From Saussurea involucrata (Eukaryota; Streptophyta; Magnoliopsida; Asterales; Asteraceae), in NCBI GenBank assembly GCA_033807775.1, contig CM066314.1:150959429-151023428 (forward strand): a stretch of DNA of 64,000 nt. Reading direction: 5' to 3'. Shown here piece after piece: positions 20,309 to 31,683 of this stretch. Position numbers and translations under genes: made by a program. Position 1 is the stretch's first letter, and every line of letters begins with the position of its first letter. The notes beneath the pieces are model-generated. The model was not told the origin of the DNA. It did not search any database and saw nothing but the letters and a program-made list of their open reading frames with translations.

Positions 20309-21669
20309 ATCTCCCCCTATTTGAATTTGAGCTCCATACTTAGAATATTGAAGAGTATCTGAATAAAATTGCATTTTGACCCTTTTTACTCTTTTTTGGT
20401 TCTTTTCACATAGACCGTTCTTTTTTTTGATCTATTTTGTCTTTTATGGATTTGTGTGTGTATGATATTTACAAGTAAGATGAAATAATAAAGTATAGTT
20501 GTACAAACAAATGAAAGAAAAAGGAAAGAAGTATAAACAATATGAATGAAATAGAATGTACTTCCATCATAGAGGAAACAGATATGCCCAGATCCAACTT
20601 GGTGATAATCTTGAAGGATGTTTGAGTTTGAGTGAAATAGCCTCAGGATGTCTTTGCCCATATCTTGCATCTTCTTTCTTTCATAGCATCTACAGCTTCC
20701 TTATCGGCAGTCATCACCTTCTTCTTATGTCTTGGTTGTCCTCCCCCTTTAGTTATATTTGCTAGACAGATCTGCTCCCCCTTAGTTAGTTCGCCGGTTC
20801 CCATATGTTTGACCAAAATTTGAGGTGGATGTTGACTATGAGTACTGAGGGTTGGTGTTGATCGAGTTGGACGCTGATAATGCTCCCCCTCAGATAGTTT
20901 CTTCCCTTCAGGTGGTTGCTCCCCCTCAGATAGTTTCTCCCCCTCAGCGTCCGACGGAGAAGAAACACCACAAACAATTGGAAACACCGACATTTTTTTA
21001 TTTTTTATTTTTTAAACAAACCCACCGATTTTGGGGGCCAACCACCAAAATTTCGGTGGTGTGGTCGGTGGTATGGTCGGTGCGAAGAAGAGATTTTTTT
21101 TTGATTTGATTTTTTTGCTTCCCACCGAAATTGGAAGCCTACCCACCGAAATTTTGGTAATTTTGGCCCAAAATCGGTGGTAGGGTCGGTGGGATTTTTT
21201 TTTGCTTCCTCACCGAAAATTAAGAGGATCCCGTCGAAAATTGGCTAATTTCGGTAGGATTTTTTTTTTTACTTTCCCACCGAAATGTTATCATGTCCAC
21301 CGAAATTTTGCAAGAGTTTTACAAAAAATCGGTGGAATTTCTTGAAGAGGTTGGAGGAAATATTCTAAGGCATCTGCAGAAGAGTTTGGAGAAAATCTTC
21401 TAAGACATCTTCAGAAGAGTTTGGAGAAAATCTTCTAAGGCATCATGGAGAAAATCTTCTAAGGCATCATGGAGAAAATCTTCAAGGTGAAGAAAAGATT
21501 GGAATTCCATCTTCCAATTTTTGATGACCCACAAAGATTGAGTTTGAGGATTTTTTGAGTAGAAGGATTTGGGATGATATCTGTAGAAGAGTTTGTAGTA
21601 GGTGGGTTTTGTGAAAAGAAGATTTGGGTTGTTGACAAGAGTGAAATTTGGTGAAGTATGAGGATCACC
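20309..21669 (-). mobile_element. element A 3' non-coding region, with multiple polypurine tracts
   Basis: The region holds repeated CTCCCCCTCAG on the plus strand (GGGGGAG on the element strand) near 20,740-20,946. Arrays of CCACCGAAA / TTCGGTGG follow at 21,013-21,350. A tandem (AAAATCTTCTAAGGCATC)n block follows at about 21,357-21,485. No pol domain remains. It is repeated at 52,892-54,327. Element B is inserted at its far end. Confidence 0.75.
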
Positions 21670-21897
21670 TGTTAGGGTCATTTATTGTTGAATTAAGGTT
21701 CAAGGGTCTGTATTGTAATTCTTTATTTTGAGCTTAGTTAGTGAACGGGCCGTGGGCTTGTTAACCACGGGCCCGTCATATAAATAGTTTTCTAAGCCTC
21801 TGTTTTAGGCTAAGTTGTTCATTGCTTTCCTAAACTCATATTGTAATTCTCTCTGATTGAAAGCAGTATATGGATGACCAGTTGAAATCATAAATTT
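21670..21897 (+). repeat. 5' LTR of element B, lacking its 3' end
   Basis: Matches 30828-31055, including an inverted-repeat block GGGCCGTGGGCTTGTTAACC with CACGGGCCC, then diverges after CATAAATT. The last ~50 bp of the LTR and the primer site are gone. The same break is present in the second copy at 54328. Confidence 0.75.
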
Positions 21898-22117
21898 CGT
21901 AATCTATTTCGATCATTTGAGTGGTTTTTTAAGCAAATCAAAGTTCAAAAGTTTTGAGTGTGTTCTTGAGAAAAATTGAATTTTTAACCATCAAAACGTG
22001 TTCTTTTTGCTTCAAAATCGAATTGGCTAGTGTTATTTTTGTGTTTGGTTGTGTTTCTAATCATTCAGGAACATTTTTGAGCAACCCTAGTCGATTCCCA
22101 ATCGATTTGAAACATAC

Positions 22118-22584
22118 AGCCGCAGTTCCCGGGTAAACAGCCGTTCTTTCCGGATACTTTCAGAGTTTCCGGACGTTTGTGTTATTTCTTTCTGGGTACG
22201 GTCAACTTTCCGGGTAAGTCTTATTCTCTTAATCTTTCCGGGTATATCTCTTCCGGAAACCCAAAGTTTCCGGTGACATATCATACTGGACATATCTGCA
22301 TCCGGAAAGCACATCATCCGGTAACCTTTTAATCGGTAAGTTCCTCATCCGGGAAGATTCTCATCCGGATACACCAACCATCCAGTAAGTATTGTTTTAC
22401 CTTTATCATTCGGAATCTATAGCTATCCGGTAACCTCTGTTATCCAGAAACCTCAGGCTATCCGGATTCTTTGTGTTATCCGAAAACTCTTGTGATTTTG
22501 AACTGTTCTCACTTAATCTGATCCGGACACTTCCAGATCAGACTTCTTATCCGGATTCCTATCCGGTAAGTTCATTTCAGTAGA
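22118..22584 (+). repeat. array of CCGGTAA / TCCGGAAA motifs in the leader of B
   Basis: About twenty copies of (T/A)(T/C)CCGG followed by (G/T)(T/A)AA or AAAC within 470 bp, several reading GGTAAGT, which matches a consensus 5' splice site. The same motif recurs in the LTR of element E and in the MITEs at 1,396, 2,054 and 16,378. Confidence 0.7.
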
Positions 22585-22684
22585 AATCTGACATGTTTCT
22601 AGTTCAAATCTGTCATAGAACCTGCGTTAGGTTTACACTTTGAATCAATCAATTCGTCTGACGATCACTCCAGTGCAACCAAAG

Positions 22685-25600
22685 ATGTCTTCGCGTGACG
22701 CCCTTGCAATCGGTACCGACACCAAACCACCTTGCCTCTATCAAGGTGAGTACAGCCAGTGGCGCGATAGGTTTAAAATCTTCATCGAGTCGAAGGACAA
22801 CTTCGAGTACATTCAGCGAGCGTTAGAAAATGGGCCTATTCCAGAACCCATGAAGGATATACCTGCAACTGCAAATACTTTAGCTCGACGTGAGAAAAAG
22901 ACGTTATCTGACATGACGGAAGAAGAAAGAGGCATGATTGAAGGAGAAAAGCATGCAAAGAGATATCTTGTTCAAGCCCTCCCCAATGCGATCTATACGG
23001 CAATTGACAGCTACAAAGACACAGCTAAGGATATGTGGGATCAAGTGGAGAAGATGATGTGAGGAAGTGAAGTCAGGAATCAGCTGAAGATTAATAGTTC
23101 AATAACGAAGTTTGACAGTTTCAAACAGCTCACCGGTGAATCCCTATCTCAAACTTATGAACGATTCTGTTCTCTTCTTAACGAGCTCCACAAGAACAAG
23201 ATTACTCGCTCCAACACTGAAAATGCTCTGAAGTTCCTTAACAATCTTCTGCCTGAGTGGAAAGTGTTTACATCACATGTCAAGCACAACCACTTAATGG
23301 AGAAGGTCGGTATTCACGAGCTGTATGAGATGCTTCTTCAAGACGAAGATGAAGTGATGGAAATTCTGAAAGAGAAGAAAGATGCAACCAAGCAAGCTTC
23401 TGATCCTATTGCACTTTTGTCCTCCAAGCAAGGGAAATCTTCTGGCCGTCACTCCTAGGGGTGTACAGAAAACCGTCAACCCGCGAAACCCGACCAACCC
23501 AACCCGCTAACAACCCAATTAAACCCAACCCGCCGAACCGCCGAACCGCCAAACCGCTAATTATAAGGGTTGAAATTGGGTTGAGAAAACTCAACCCAAC
23601 CCAACCCGCCAACCCGCCGCTAATATTATAATTTTAATAAAATTATATTTATATATATAAGATATATCTATGTATAATACGTGCAGGCCCAAAATATACA
23701 AACTAGTATATTCTACTATAGTTAGTCTAAGAAAGGCCCAAAAACCAAACTAGATTAAGTTAGTTTCAAACTTTAAGCCTTTAAGGCCTAAATTATGTAG
23801 TTTTGGACTCTCCGGTGCAATTTTGGTACGCGAACTAGGGCTTGGCGGATAACGTTTCTCCCAGTCACTCTCCTCCAGTCTCCACGACTCCAGACTCCAG
23901 TCACCTCGGTTCCTCCTTTCTGTCCTTCGTCTCTAATCTCTTCACGATTAAGCCGCCGCTGGATCCCTGCTGCTGCCTCCTGGAGCCCTGGACGAGGACG
24001 AAATGCTGCTGCAGTGCTGCCTGAACGTGGATGACGACTAAGCCGCTGCTCGTTTAGTTTCACAACGCTGCTGTTGGTTTAATCAACGAACGACTTTGTT
24101 GCTGCTGCTTGAAATATAGGTAACCTTCTGATTAAATTTCACGACGCTGATGTTGCTTGATATTGGGTTGTATTTTGTAACATTCTGTTTGAACTTTACT
24201 ATTACTATTGTCTGTAACCTAAGTAAACTGTTAAAAACTTCTGATTGAAATTGGATTCGATCGACAAACTAACGGCTTGTGTGGTAACTGAACTTGAAAA
24301 TTAGTTTAGGTTAAGGTTTAGTCCAAGTGAATTTTGCAACTTAGGTTTAGTCAATTGAGGGGATTTTGGAAGTTTAGAGGAATTTATGACAAGGAGCTGA
24401 ATTGACGAAAAGAATATAGATGAGTTGGGTAGGGGTTGCATGAATAGAATTATCAAGTTATTTTTTAATTCATATTCATCACACTCCTGGATGCACCAAC
24501 AAGGAACAGTGACTATGCATCAAAGGGAGACCATAAGAAAATTTTGGTAGAGTTGTTAATTACGTTCTGGGAGGTGTACAGCCACCTGTTCCAACCCTCG
24601 GTACAAATTAGTGGGCTGCTAATCTAGTCTCATGAAGTTTCGTTGTGGGTTGAACAAGTGGAACATTAGAACTCTTTGCTCACATACTTGGTGTTGGACC
24701 TCAACATCCTCTCACACCATGTCTTCATAAATATGGAGTTGTGAAGATAATAATAGTAATATTAATAGTTATGAGAAATAAGCAAAGCAAAAAATTAACC
24801 TCACTGTTGAGATACTGCCATCATCATGAATCCATGATTCTTATTTAATTTCTCTAATTGAGTTAGGGTAGAATTGTAATAACTAATAATTTCGTTGGGA
24901 ATATTTTTTGTTTTATTTTTTGTATTTTAATCGGGAATTATATATATATATATATTACCAAACCGCTCAACCCGCCCAACCCGCCACAACCCGCAAGGGT
25001 TGGGTTATACTTTTGAATGGGTTGGGTTGGGTTGAAAATTTCCAAACCGCCATAATTGGGTTGGGTTGTAAAATTGTCAAAAACCGCCCAACCCAACCCG
25101 CGTACACCCCTAGTCACTCCAAACGTGCTCAAAAGCAAAGCTCTTCCGAATCTGAAGAAAAGGAAGACAGTGATTCTAATGATGAAGTATCTGACTTCAA
25201 GAAAGCGATAGGTCCGCTCACTAAATCTTTCCAACAACAGAAGTTCTATAAGAAGCCTCCGTCCAATAATCAGCGCTACTCCACCTCCTCCAACAAGCGC
25301 CATGATTATCAGGACAAGTATGAGGGAAAGAAGAAAGCTGATGAGCAAGATAAGTCAGAGACGAAGGAGAAGATGGAGAAAGTAGAAAGTAAGAAGAAAG
25401 ATGAACCAGTGACATGTTACAACTGCGGAAAACTTGGTCACTTCGCTAAAGATTGTAAGAGGCCTGTGGTAAAGAATTCTCATTACTACAAGGCTAAGCT
25501 CGCCCTGATTGAGCAGAAGGAAGCTGGAGAAGCTCTACTTGTGGAAAACGACTACTGGTTGGGTCGTTCTGATGATGAAAGCGATTCTGATGGTGCTAAT

Positions 25601-26770
25601 GCTTTCATGGGATATCACTCTCCAGCCGATGAAGAAAAGACAAGTCAGGTATGTGACTCTAGCCAACAAGATTTCTTGAATCAAATGCAATCTCTTACCG
25701 AATAGGCATATTCCTTTAAGGCCACCTCTAAAGAACAAATGCTTGAGATTAGATCTCTAACCGAAAAGCTAGATGTTCAAAAGAGAATAACAGAAAAATA
25801 TAAGTCTGAAAATGCTAATTTAAAAGACAAATGCAAAAATCTTTCAATAGCACCTAAGGACTTACGGGCCAAATTATCTGATCTTCAGTCTCAGTTTGCT
25901 CAGTGTTTGAATGAGAAAGAAGATATTGTTTATCAATGTTCTGCTCTTCAAATTCAGCATAAGGAGTTTGTTAATAAAATCACCGATCTTGAAACAAAAC
26001 TCCACAAAAGAGGTCAAACCGATCAAACCATCTTTATGAATAAACCCAAAGAGTTCACGTACTTTAACAAAGAATGGGGAATCAGATATGATAATCCACA
26101 CTATTTGAAAAGGGGTATCTACAAAACACCTACTTTGTATGATTTTGGCTGTTTTGGGCTAGATAAAAAGTATCCGGAATATGCTATTCAATGGACTGGT
26201 CCTCTTGAACCTGAAAAGGAAGAGGCAACTGAGGAATATAAGCGCGCACACACGTCACACATGCAACTTCCTTTTTGTTTTGAGCCTTTAAATTATTCTT
26301 ATCAAAAGAACAAGAAGTATCTCTGGAATGACTACTTCGACTGCTACAAGGTTGCAAAGCCCAAGGATTCCTCCAAAAAGGATGAGGTCCAAGCAACCGC
26401 AACCAAGACTGAGACGGACGAGTTCAAGCTCTATGTTCCCCCTCTCATCTTGGAAGCAAAGATAGTCGAGTTGGAGGAGTCACTCGAGAAAGAAAGGTCA
26501 GTTTTTCAAAAGGAGAAGCAAGCGCTTATCCAAGAACTTGAGAATGTTAAATCGGTCAAAACCGAATCTGTATCGGATGAAGGACAGGAAATCCTTCGGG
26601 GAGAAATCACCAAACTCACATCAAAACTGGCTGCCTTGGCAACAGTTGCGATGCAAGAGTATACGAGAAATGGTCAGCTCCAAGACCAATCTGAAAAGCA
26701 GATTTCACCCGAACTTTCCTCAAGTTCATCTGATACGTCTTCGTGCAAAGCATTTATAGGCAATATTTGA
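22685..26770 (+). pseudogene. gag of element B, interrupted by an hAT element and stops
   Basis: Start ATG 22685 (MSSRDALAIGTD). The N-terminal copia gag domain covers YSQWRDRFKIF and LPNAIYTAIDS. An in-frame TGA follows EKMM at 23060-23062, then the frame stays open with LNELHKNKITRS and LLPEWKVF. The hAT element sits at 23456-25112 after GKSSGRHS. Beyond it come a Ser/Glu/Lys-rich region and a CCHC knuckle CYNCGKLGHFAKDC. An in-frame TAG at 25703-25705 follows SLTE, and a predicted coiled coil (LTEKLDVQKRITEKYKSEN onward) comes next. It ends with TGA after AFIGNI. Long gag with a coiled coil is typical of Sire-type elements. Inactive. Confidence 0.8.
23456..25112. mobile_element. non-autonomous hAT element, 1,657 bp, in gag of element B
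   Basis: Ends TAGGGGTGTAC and GTACACCCCTA, flanked by GTCACTCC on both sides (23448-23455, 25113-25120). The uninterrupted site is preserved at about 56,131 as GTCACTCT. AACCCAACCCGC repeats fill both subterminal regions. The interior (23,830-24,120) looks like a captured gene leader but has no domain, and no transposase is present. Confidence 0.92.
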
Positions 26771-26774
26771 TTTT

Positions 26775-27782
26775 TTTCTAGCTTCCGCACCAAATTCCCC
26801 AAAGCACACTGACACTAAGTGTTCCTCGCCTTCCTTGACCAATCCAAGTCCTGAAATTCCGGAGATCGATTTTTCTGAATACATGAACTCCGAAGGCAAT
26901 TCTGATGAAGAGTTTGAGTCGTTCCCCTTCGACAAACCTCTTCCGAGTCATACTGACTTTCTGTCGCCAGTAGTTAATCGACCGGTCAATTTTCTAAAGG
27001 GTGGATGTTCAAAAACAAAGACCCCAGCTGTGATTAATATTTCAAAATCTGACCCTGTTTCTCAAAATCAATCACAGCCGAGGCAAAAGACCGAGCGATT
27101 GCCTACCAAAACTACTGCATCCTCTAAAGCCACTGACCATGCTGTCCATGTTGGTTCAGATAAAAACGGTCGCGCTAAAAAGGATAACCAAAAGTGGCTA
27201 GCCAAGGAATCTATAAGGGATGCTGCATCAAAGTCTTTCAATACTGTGTTTTACCCTAGAATGAACAAAAACGATTGTGCTTGGAATCATAGGAATGATT
27301 TTGTTAAAAGAGATGTTAATTTTCCGATGAAAATTTAGTACATTTCGCAATTGATTCAATTGTCGCATGATTGTTTGTGTTGTTCTAGTTGTGGTTGGAA
27401 TGACTTTAATGATATTAATAATAATGATTGGTTTGGGTCATATCACATATATAATCATACACCCAAACGCAAACCCCGTAAAAACAAAAAGAAACATCAT
27501 TTACAACGGGGTTCCCAACCAGAGGTTAAACCACAGCGAGATAGGAAACCCACTTCAAAACGGGTTACTCCTACTGAGGTCAAACCTACACCTAAGAGGC
27601 AACCTGTGTCAAAGCAAGTTCCTACGAAGGGTGTCAAATCTAACCCTCCGGGACCCATGCAAATATGGGTACCCAAAGTCCGCTAAACTTGTTTTGCAAG
27701 ACGGTCATATGTGGTACTTAGACTCTGGATGCTCCAAGCACATGACCGGAAGGAGGGAGCTTCTCACGATCTACAAGGAATA
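26775..27782 (+). pseudogene. gag tail and protease start of element B
   Basis: Frame-shifted continuation of gag. A Ser/Pro-rich segment (IPEIDFSEYMNSEGNSDEEF) runs to an in-frame TAG at 27336. The same frame continues through a basic stretch (KRKPRKNKKKHH) to GPMQIWVPKVR, the usual end of gag in this group. In another frame HMWYLDSGCSKHMTG gives the protease active-site region with DSG. Coding stops at 27782, and the remaining protease, integrase, RT and RNase H are deleted. Confidence 0.75.
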
Positions 27783-27835
27783 ATATTACGAAGACGTGAG
27801 GTTTGTCTATACCTGTGTTTTCACGAGCTGCTCAT

Positions 27836-28200
27836 GTGTTTAGGGGGAGCATGATCAGCTATCAGGTAAGTTCTTTCTACTGTTGAGGGGGAGTGTCACA
27901 CACAATTTTTTTACAACTGCCAGAAAAGTTTTGTAGTGTGTGTCGGCATTCTCGTGTGCACTTCAAATCACACATTGTGCACATTCTGAGGGGGAGCAAC
28001 ATCATTATGTTCATCACTTGAGGGGAAGAGTCACACTGTTTTCTTAAAAGTCTAAATGTCTTTTCCTTGTGTTGATGTCTCCCAAGTAAATAACACTCTC
28101 ACTCCGAGGGGGAGCAAGTCAATCCCCATGTATGTTTTGAGGGGGAGCAGGATAATATCCGTGCTAAGGTTGAGGAGAAGCAGAAAATCTTTCATTTTTT
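27836..28200 (+). repeat. array of polypurine tracts in element B
   Basis: GAGGGGGAG(C/T) or a close variant occurs about seven times, spaced roughly 30-110 bp apart. Multiple polypurine tracts upstream of the 3' LTR are known from Sire-type copia elements; here the array directly replaces the deleted pol region. Confidence 0.7.
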
Positions 28201-28362
28201 TGTCAAATTGAGGCTTTCCGGACACTTACCCGGTAAGTAACCCACCGGATACCCCAGCTATGCATATACCCGAAGCCCTACCTATGATAGCATATAGACG
28301 AGAGTTAGGGAATCCCATGGTCCAGCCAGCGCCGGAGGGACCTTCCCCGGGACATAGAACAT

Positions 28363-30833
28363 GTGAGACGGAGGGAATTCAGGTCGAAAGCGAACCAAGA
28401 AAGATTGAGCCGTAAAGATAACGAGGCTTCTGAGCGACCCCAACCGAGTGTCATCCGGGTAGCCACATCTACTATTCCGTCTCATTTGTTGGGACAGGAT
28501 ATTGAAGAAGCCTCTGTGGACCCATCGGAGCAATTGCACAACCCCCTTATCCACTCATCCGTCTCTCAAAAGACGGATGTTTCAGTTTCTCACGGGGATC
28601 AAGCACAACTTCCACCGATCTCTCACTCGGAGAGTACTGGTGTTGAAATAAGAGACCAGCAGCCCCCCGGTCCCGAATTCATTTCGTGCGCCATCGAGTC
28701 TAGAGCCATTTGAAATTGAACATTCTTTGGCTAGGACACATGATGAGGAACACCAAATCGAGACTCTTCGTGACTCGATCGGAACGTCTATAGTGTCTCC
28801 GTCTGGCGGAACACGAGGATCGAACGGAAATCCTACCACGGCTATCCCTGCGCCAACCGTGAACGTAGGTGGCTCTGCCTCTCAGGTAGATGCCTCAAGG
28901 GGTAATCTAAGTGATCCCGGAGTTACATTACCCGACTTTGTGTCACAAGGGTCCCTGGACAGCACCCTCAAGGCTGTCCGCGAGGCAATGGAGTAGCACA
29001 TCGCCGCCGAGCTCGTCAAAATCAAGAGCTTAATCAAAGGAAAAGAGAAGATCGTCGAAGCTGAAACCGAACCTACACCTCCACCGGCTCCTACTCAGCC
29101 CACCTACTCGGTGGACACCCTCAAGACGATGCTTCTAGCCCAACTGCTCCAACAATCCGAAACCGACGCCTCAACCGAAGCAGACCTGCTATTCGTTCTG
29201 AAATCCCAGGTCACTGCTCCTTCGTCATCCATTACCACTCGCTTGGATACCATTGACTCGACTCTTAAGGACTTCAACCAAGCGCTCACAACGCTGTCCG
29301 AGAGAGTCCGTTCACTCGAAGATACCTGCAAGAGTCAAGCAGGCGGTCTAAAGCGCAAGCACGATGACCAGGATGACCCTGATCACCGTGAGGGGGAGAA
29401 AAGACAAAGACTAACCGAGACCGCCCTGATCCTCACTGAAGCGACTACTGTGGTTCAACAGGAACCCTCAACTGCGGCAACAACATCAGAAGCACCTGAA
29501 GCCGAGTTACCTTTAGCCGAGATGGTAATTGACATGGATATCTCGGATGATGAAGACCCAACGGTTGAAAAGCCTGAGGGAACAGAACAGGAACTGGTTA
29601 CTTTTGACACATCAGTTGAGTCTACAATCAACCTGATAGATCCAGACTGCGAGACCAACCCGGAAACCGAAGATGCATGGTATGAAAAAGCCGCCAGTGC
29701 CGCAAATTTCCAGGTTAATTTGGTTTTCCCTACTGATGAAGATGACAACGTAGACTACGACCAGTTTCTGCTCCAGAATTTATATGGTACCCCCGTTTAC
29801 TCTGCTCAACCCGCTGAAACTTCAACAAGACCTGAAACTACAACCGCCGATATTCCGACATCTCCTCAGCAACCGACAGCTTCTGATCTCCCACCTCCTC
29901 AACAGCAACAAATCCGTTGGGAGAAGATCACGATATTTATTCCCCACCTGGAGGAATCCCTGAAGAAGTTGTTCGTTCACAAGCTACGCCCAATCGAGCC
30001 GATCTTCTGCCTTGGTATTTACAGTTCTAACCTCGAATACCAACGCCGGTTTCTGCCTTGGTATTTACAGTTCTAACCTCGAATACCAACGCCGGTACGT
30101 AAGTGCAATGAAACGATGTCTACCAGTTAGCCAAGTACGAACCAAGCATCAGATCACAGAAGTGCTCAACATCGAGTCAGGCCGAATTATGAAAGTTGTT
30201 TATCCTGTATTAACCGTCAGACGCGAAGATGGGAATGAATGGAGATTTTCTGAAGCCGACTTCCAGCACCTCCGACCGTTCGACTTCTACGCTATTATGA
30301 AAGACCTTCGTTCAAGAACTATCCGACCGCTTCCAGTTACAAAGGCGCTCGAAGCTGTTCGTCGATTCCTGGTCCGTACTATTATGATGTCATATCTCAC
30401 GGACTTCCAAATGGCAATCGAGAACAGGGCAAAGAAGGTAAGTTTGATAAAGCCGAATCTGCAAGCTCCTGAATTGAAGATGTATCCCGAGAACGCTCTG
30501 CTTCTAGAACCTGAATTTGGGATTGTCTACTTCAACGAACAGAAAGAGAAAAGATTTCTGCGTTTCAATCAGGTAGACAGATTCTGCGACGGCACGCTCT
30601 TCAAAGTTCAAGATGCTCTTCGAAAGATCATATCTCACGAGTCCGAAACTCGAAGGCTTTCGTATGTTTCCAATCCAGAAGAAACAACTGCTCGGAAAGC
30701 CTTGGAAATGGTTGAAGAACGCATCGACTATCGCCGTGCTATCAGAATGTTCGAGGTACACTTCGCGCTACGAAAAAGATATGTTGCAAGCTGGCGCCAA
30801 CTCGAACTTCAATTCAAAGGGGGGGATTGTTAG
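28363..30833 (+). pseudogene. extra ORF (3' of pol) of element B, frameshifted
   Basis: Three open segments in two frames. 28363-28713 is Ser/Gln rich. From 28727 a second frame has one TAG (28994) and then runs through an acidic, Thr/Glu-rich stretch with a coiled-coil-like part (LDTIDSTLKDFNQALTTLSE). A basic patch (LKRKHDDQDD) follows. The C-terminal segment (30012-30833) is folded-looking, with FDFYAIMKDLRSRTIRPLP, KMYPENALLLEPEFGIVYF and a helical end. The break near 30,050 is due to a 46 bp tandem duplication. Extra ORFs at this place occur in Sire-type elements of Asteraceae; their function is unknown to me. The stop lies inside the start of the 3' LTR. Confidence 0.65.
30004..30095 (+). 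repeat. 46 bp tandem duplication breaking the extra ORF
   Basis: TTCTGCCTTGGTATTTACAG and the following 26 bases occur twice in direct succession (30004-30049, 30050-30095). Because 46 is not a multiple of three, the duplication shifts the frame; the flanking frames agree if one copy is discounted. Confidence 0.92.
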
Positions 30834-31106
30834 GGTCATTTATTGTTGAATTAAAGTTCAAGGGTTGTACTGTAATTCTTTATTTTGAGCTTAGTTAGTG
30901 AACGGGTCGTGGGCTTGTTAACCACGGGCCCGTCATATAAATAGTTTTCTAAGCCTCTGTTTTAGGCTAAGTTGTTCATTGCTTTCCTAAACTCATATTG
31001 TAATTCTCTCTGATTGAAAGCAATATATGGATGACCAGTTGAAATCATAAATTCTCTGTTATTATCTATTGATTTCGTTGTTCGTTGCACGGATCTGAGA
31101 CTCACA
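30828..31106 (+). repeat. 3' LTR of element B
   Basis: Starts TGTTAGGGTC just after a polypurine tract and ends ACTCACA. About 279 bp. Its last 50 bp have no counterpart in the 5' LTR. Confidence 0.75.
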
Positions 31107-31682
31107 AGGATCACCATTGTGAGAGAGAAAATCTTTAAAAGATGGCACATAAGAAGTTGGGTTAGGTGAGAGGAAGGGGTTTTGGTGAAATGGAGAGGAA
31201 GGGTGTCGGTGGGAGACTTCACCGATTAGATCGGTGGGAGTCTCACCGATGGTTATAATTTTTTTTAAGTAGGTTGCTGATCATAGATGTTTTGAGATGG
31301 AGGAACATAAGTGAAGGAAACTGATGAAGTTGGTTGATAGATGTTGAAAGAGAGGGGGGAGAGTTTGATGGTTGGATGGATGAGAAAATGTGGGGTGAGA
31401 TATGGTGGAATGGATGAGAAGAGGTGAGGTGAGATGTATGGTGGACAATAGAATGTAGGTAATGAAGGAGGGTGATGGGAGATGTGATGATGTCGGCAGA
31501 GAGGAGGTTGGCACTAGAGAGTGTGCCAATGTGAAGGATTTTCAAAACAAGAGAAGATCCAAAAGTTCACCATTTGATACTTCACATTTCTTGATGAACT
31601 TGATGATTTCTTCAGTTTTGTCACTTTTATACTAGTCCACATAGATCCATCTGTTTAGCTCAAAAACTGCAAACATAAAGAA
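31107..31682 (-). mobile_element. element A non-coding region between gag and the B insertion
   Basis: Continuation of A on the far side of B. It has GTCGGTGGGAG / CACCGAT motifs like those at 21,013-21,350. No protease, integrase or RT is present after the gag stop, so pol is missing from A. Confidence 0.65.
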
Positions 31683-31683
31683 T

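Larger units (their letters stand above)
21670..31106 (+). mobile_element. element B: Sire-type copia, pol-deleted, inserted in A
   Basis: LTR-like ends TGTTAGGGTC at 21670 and 30828; AGGATCACC is found on both sides (21661-21669, 31107-31115). Contents in order: truncated 5' LTR, CCGG-rich leader, gag with coiled coil and one CCHC knuckle, the first residues of protease, a non-coding stretch with repeated GAGGGGGAGC, an extra ORF, and the 3' LTR preceded by AAAGGGGGGGATT. Integrase, RT and RNase H are absent. The primer site is missing: the 5' LTR loses its last part directly before the leader. Confidence 0.82.

Noticed and set aside
21669..21670. Treating 19425-23455 and 52006-56432 as 4 kb LTRs of one giant element
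   Set aside because: The repeated unit contains an LTR plus polypurine tract plus part of another element on the opposite strand, does not end in CA before a matching duplication, and is better explained by a tandem copy of A carrying B.
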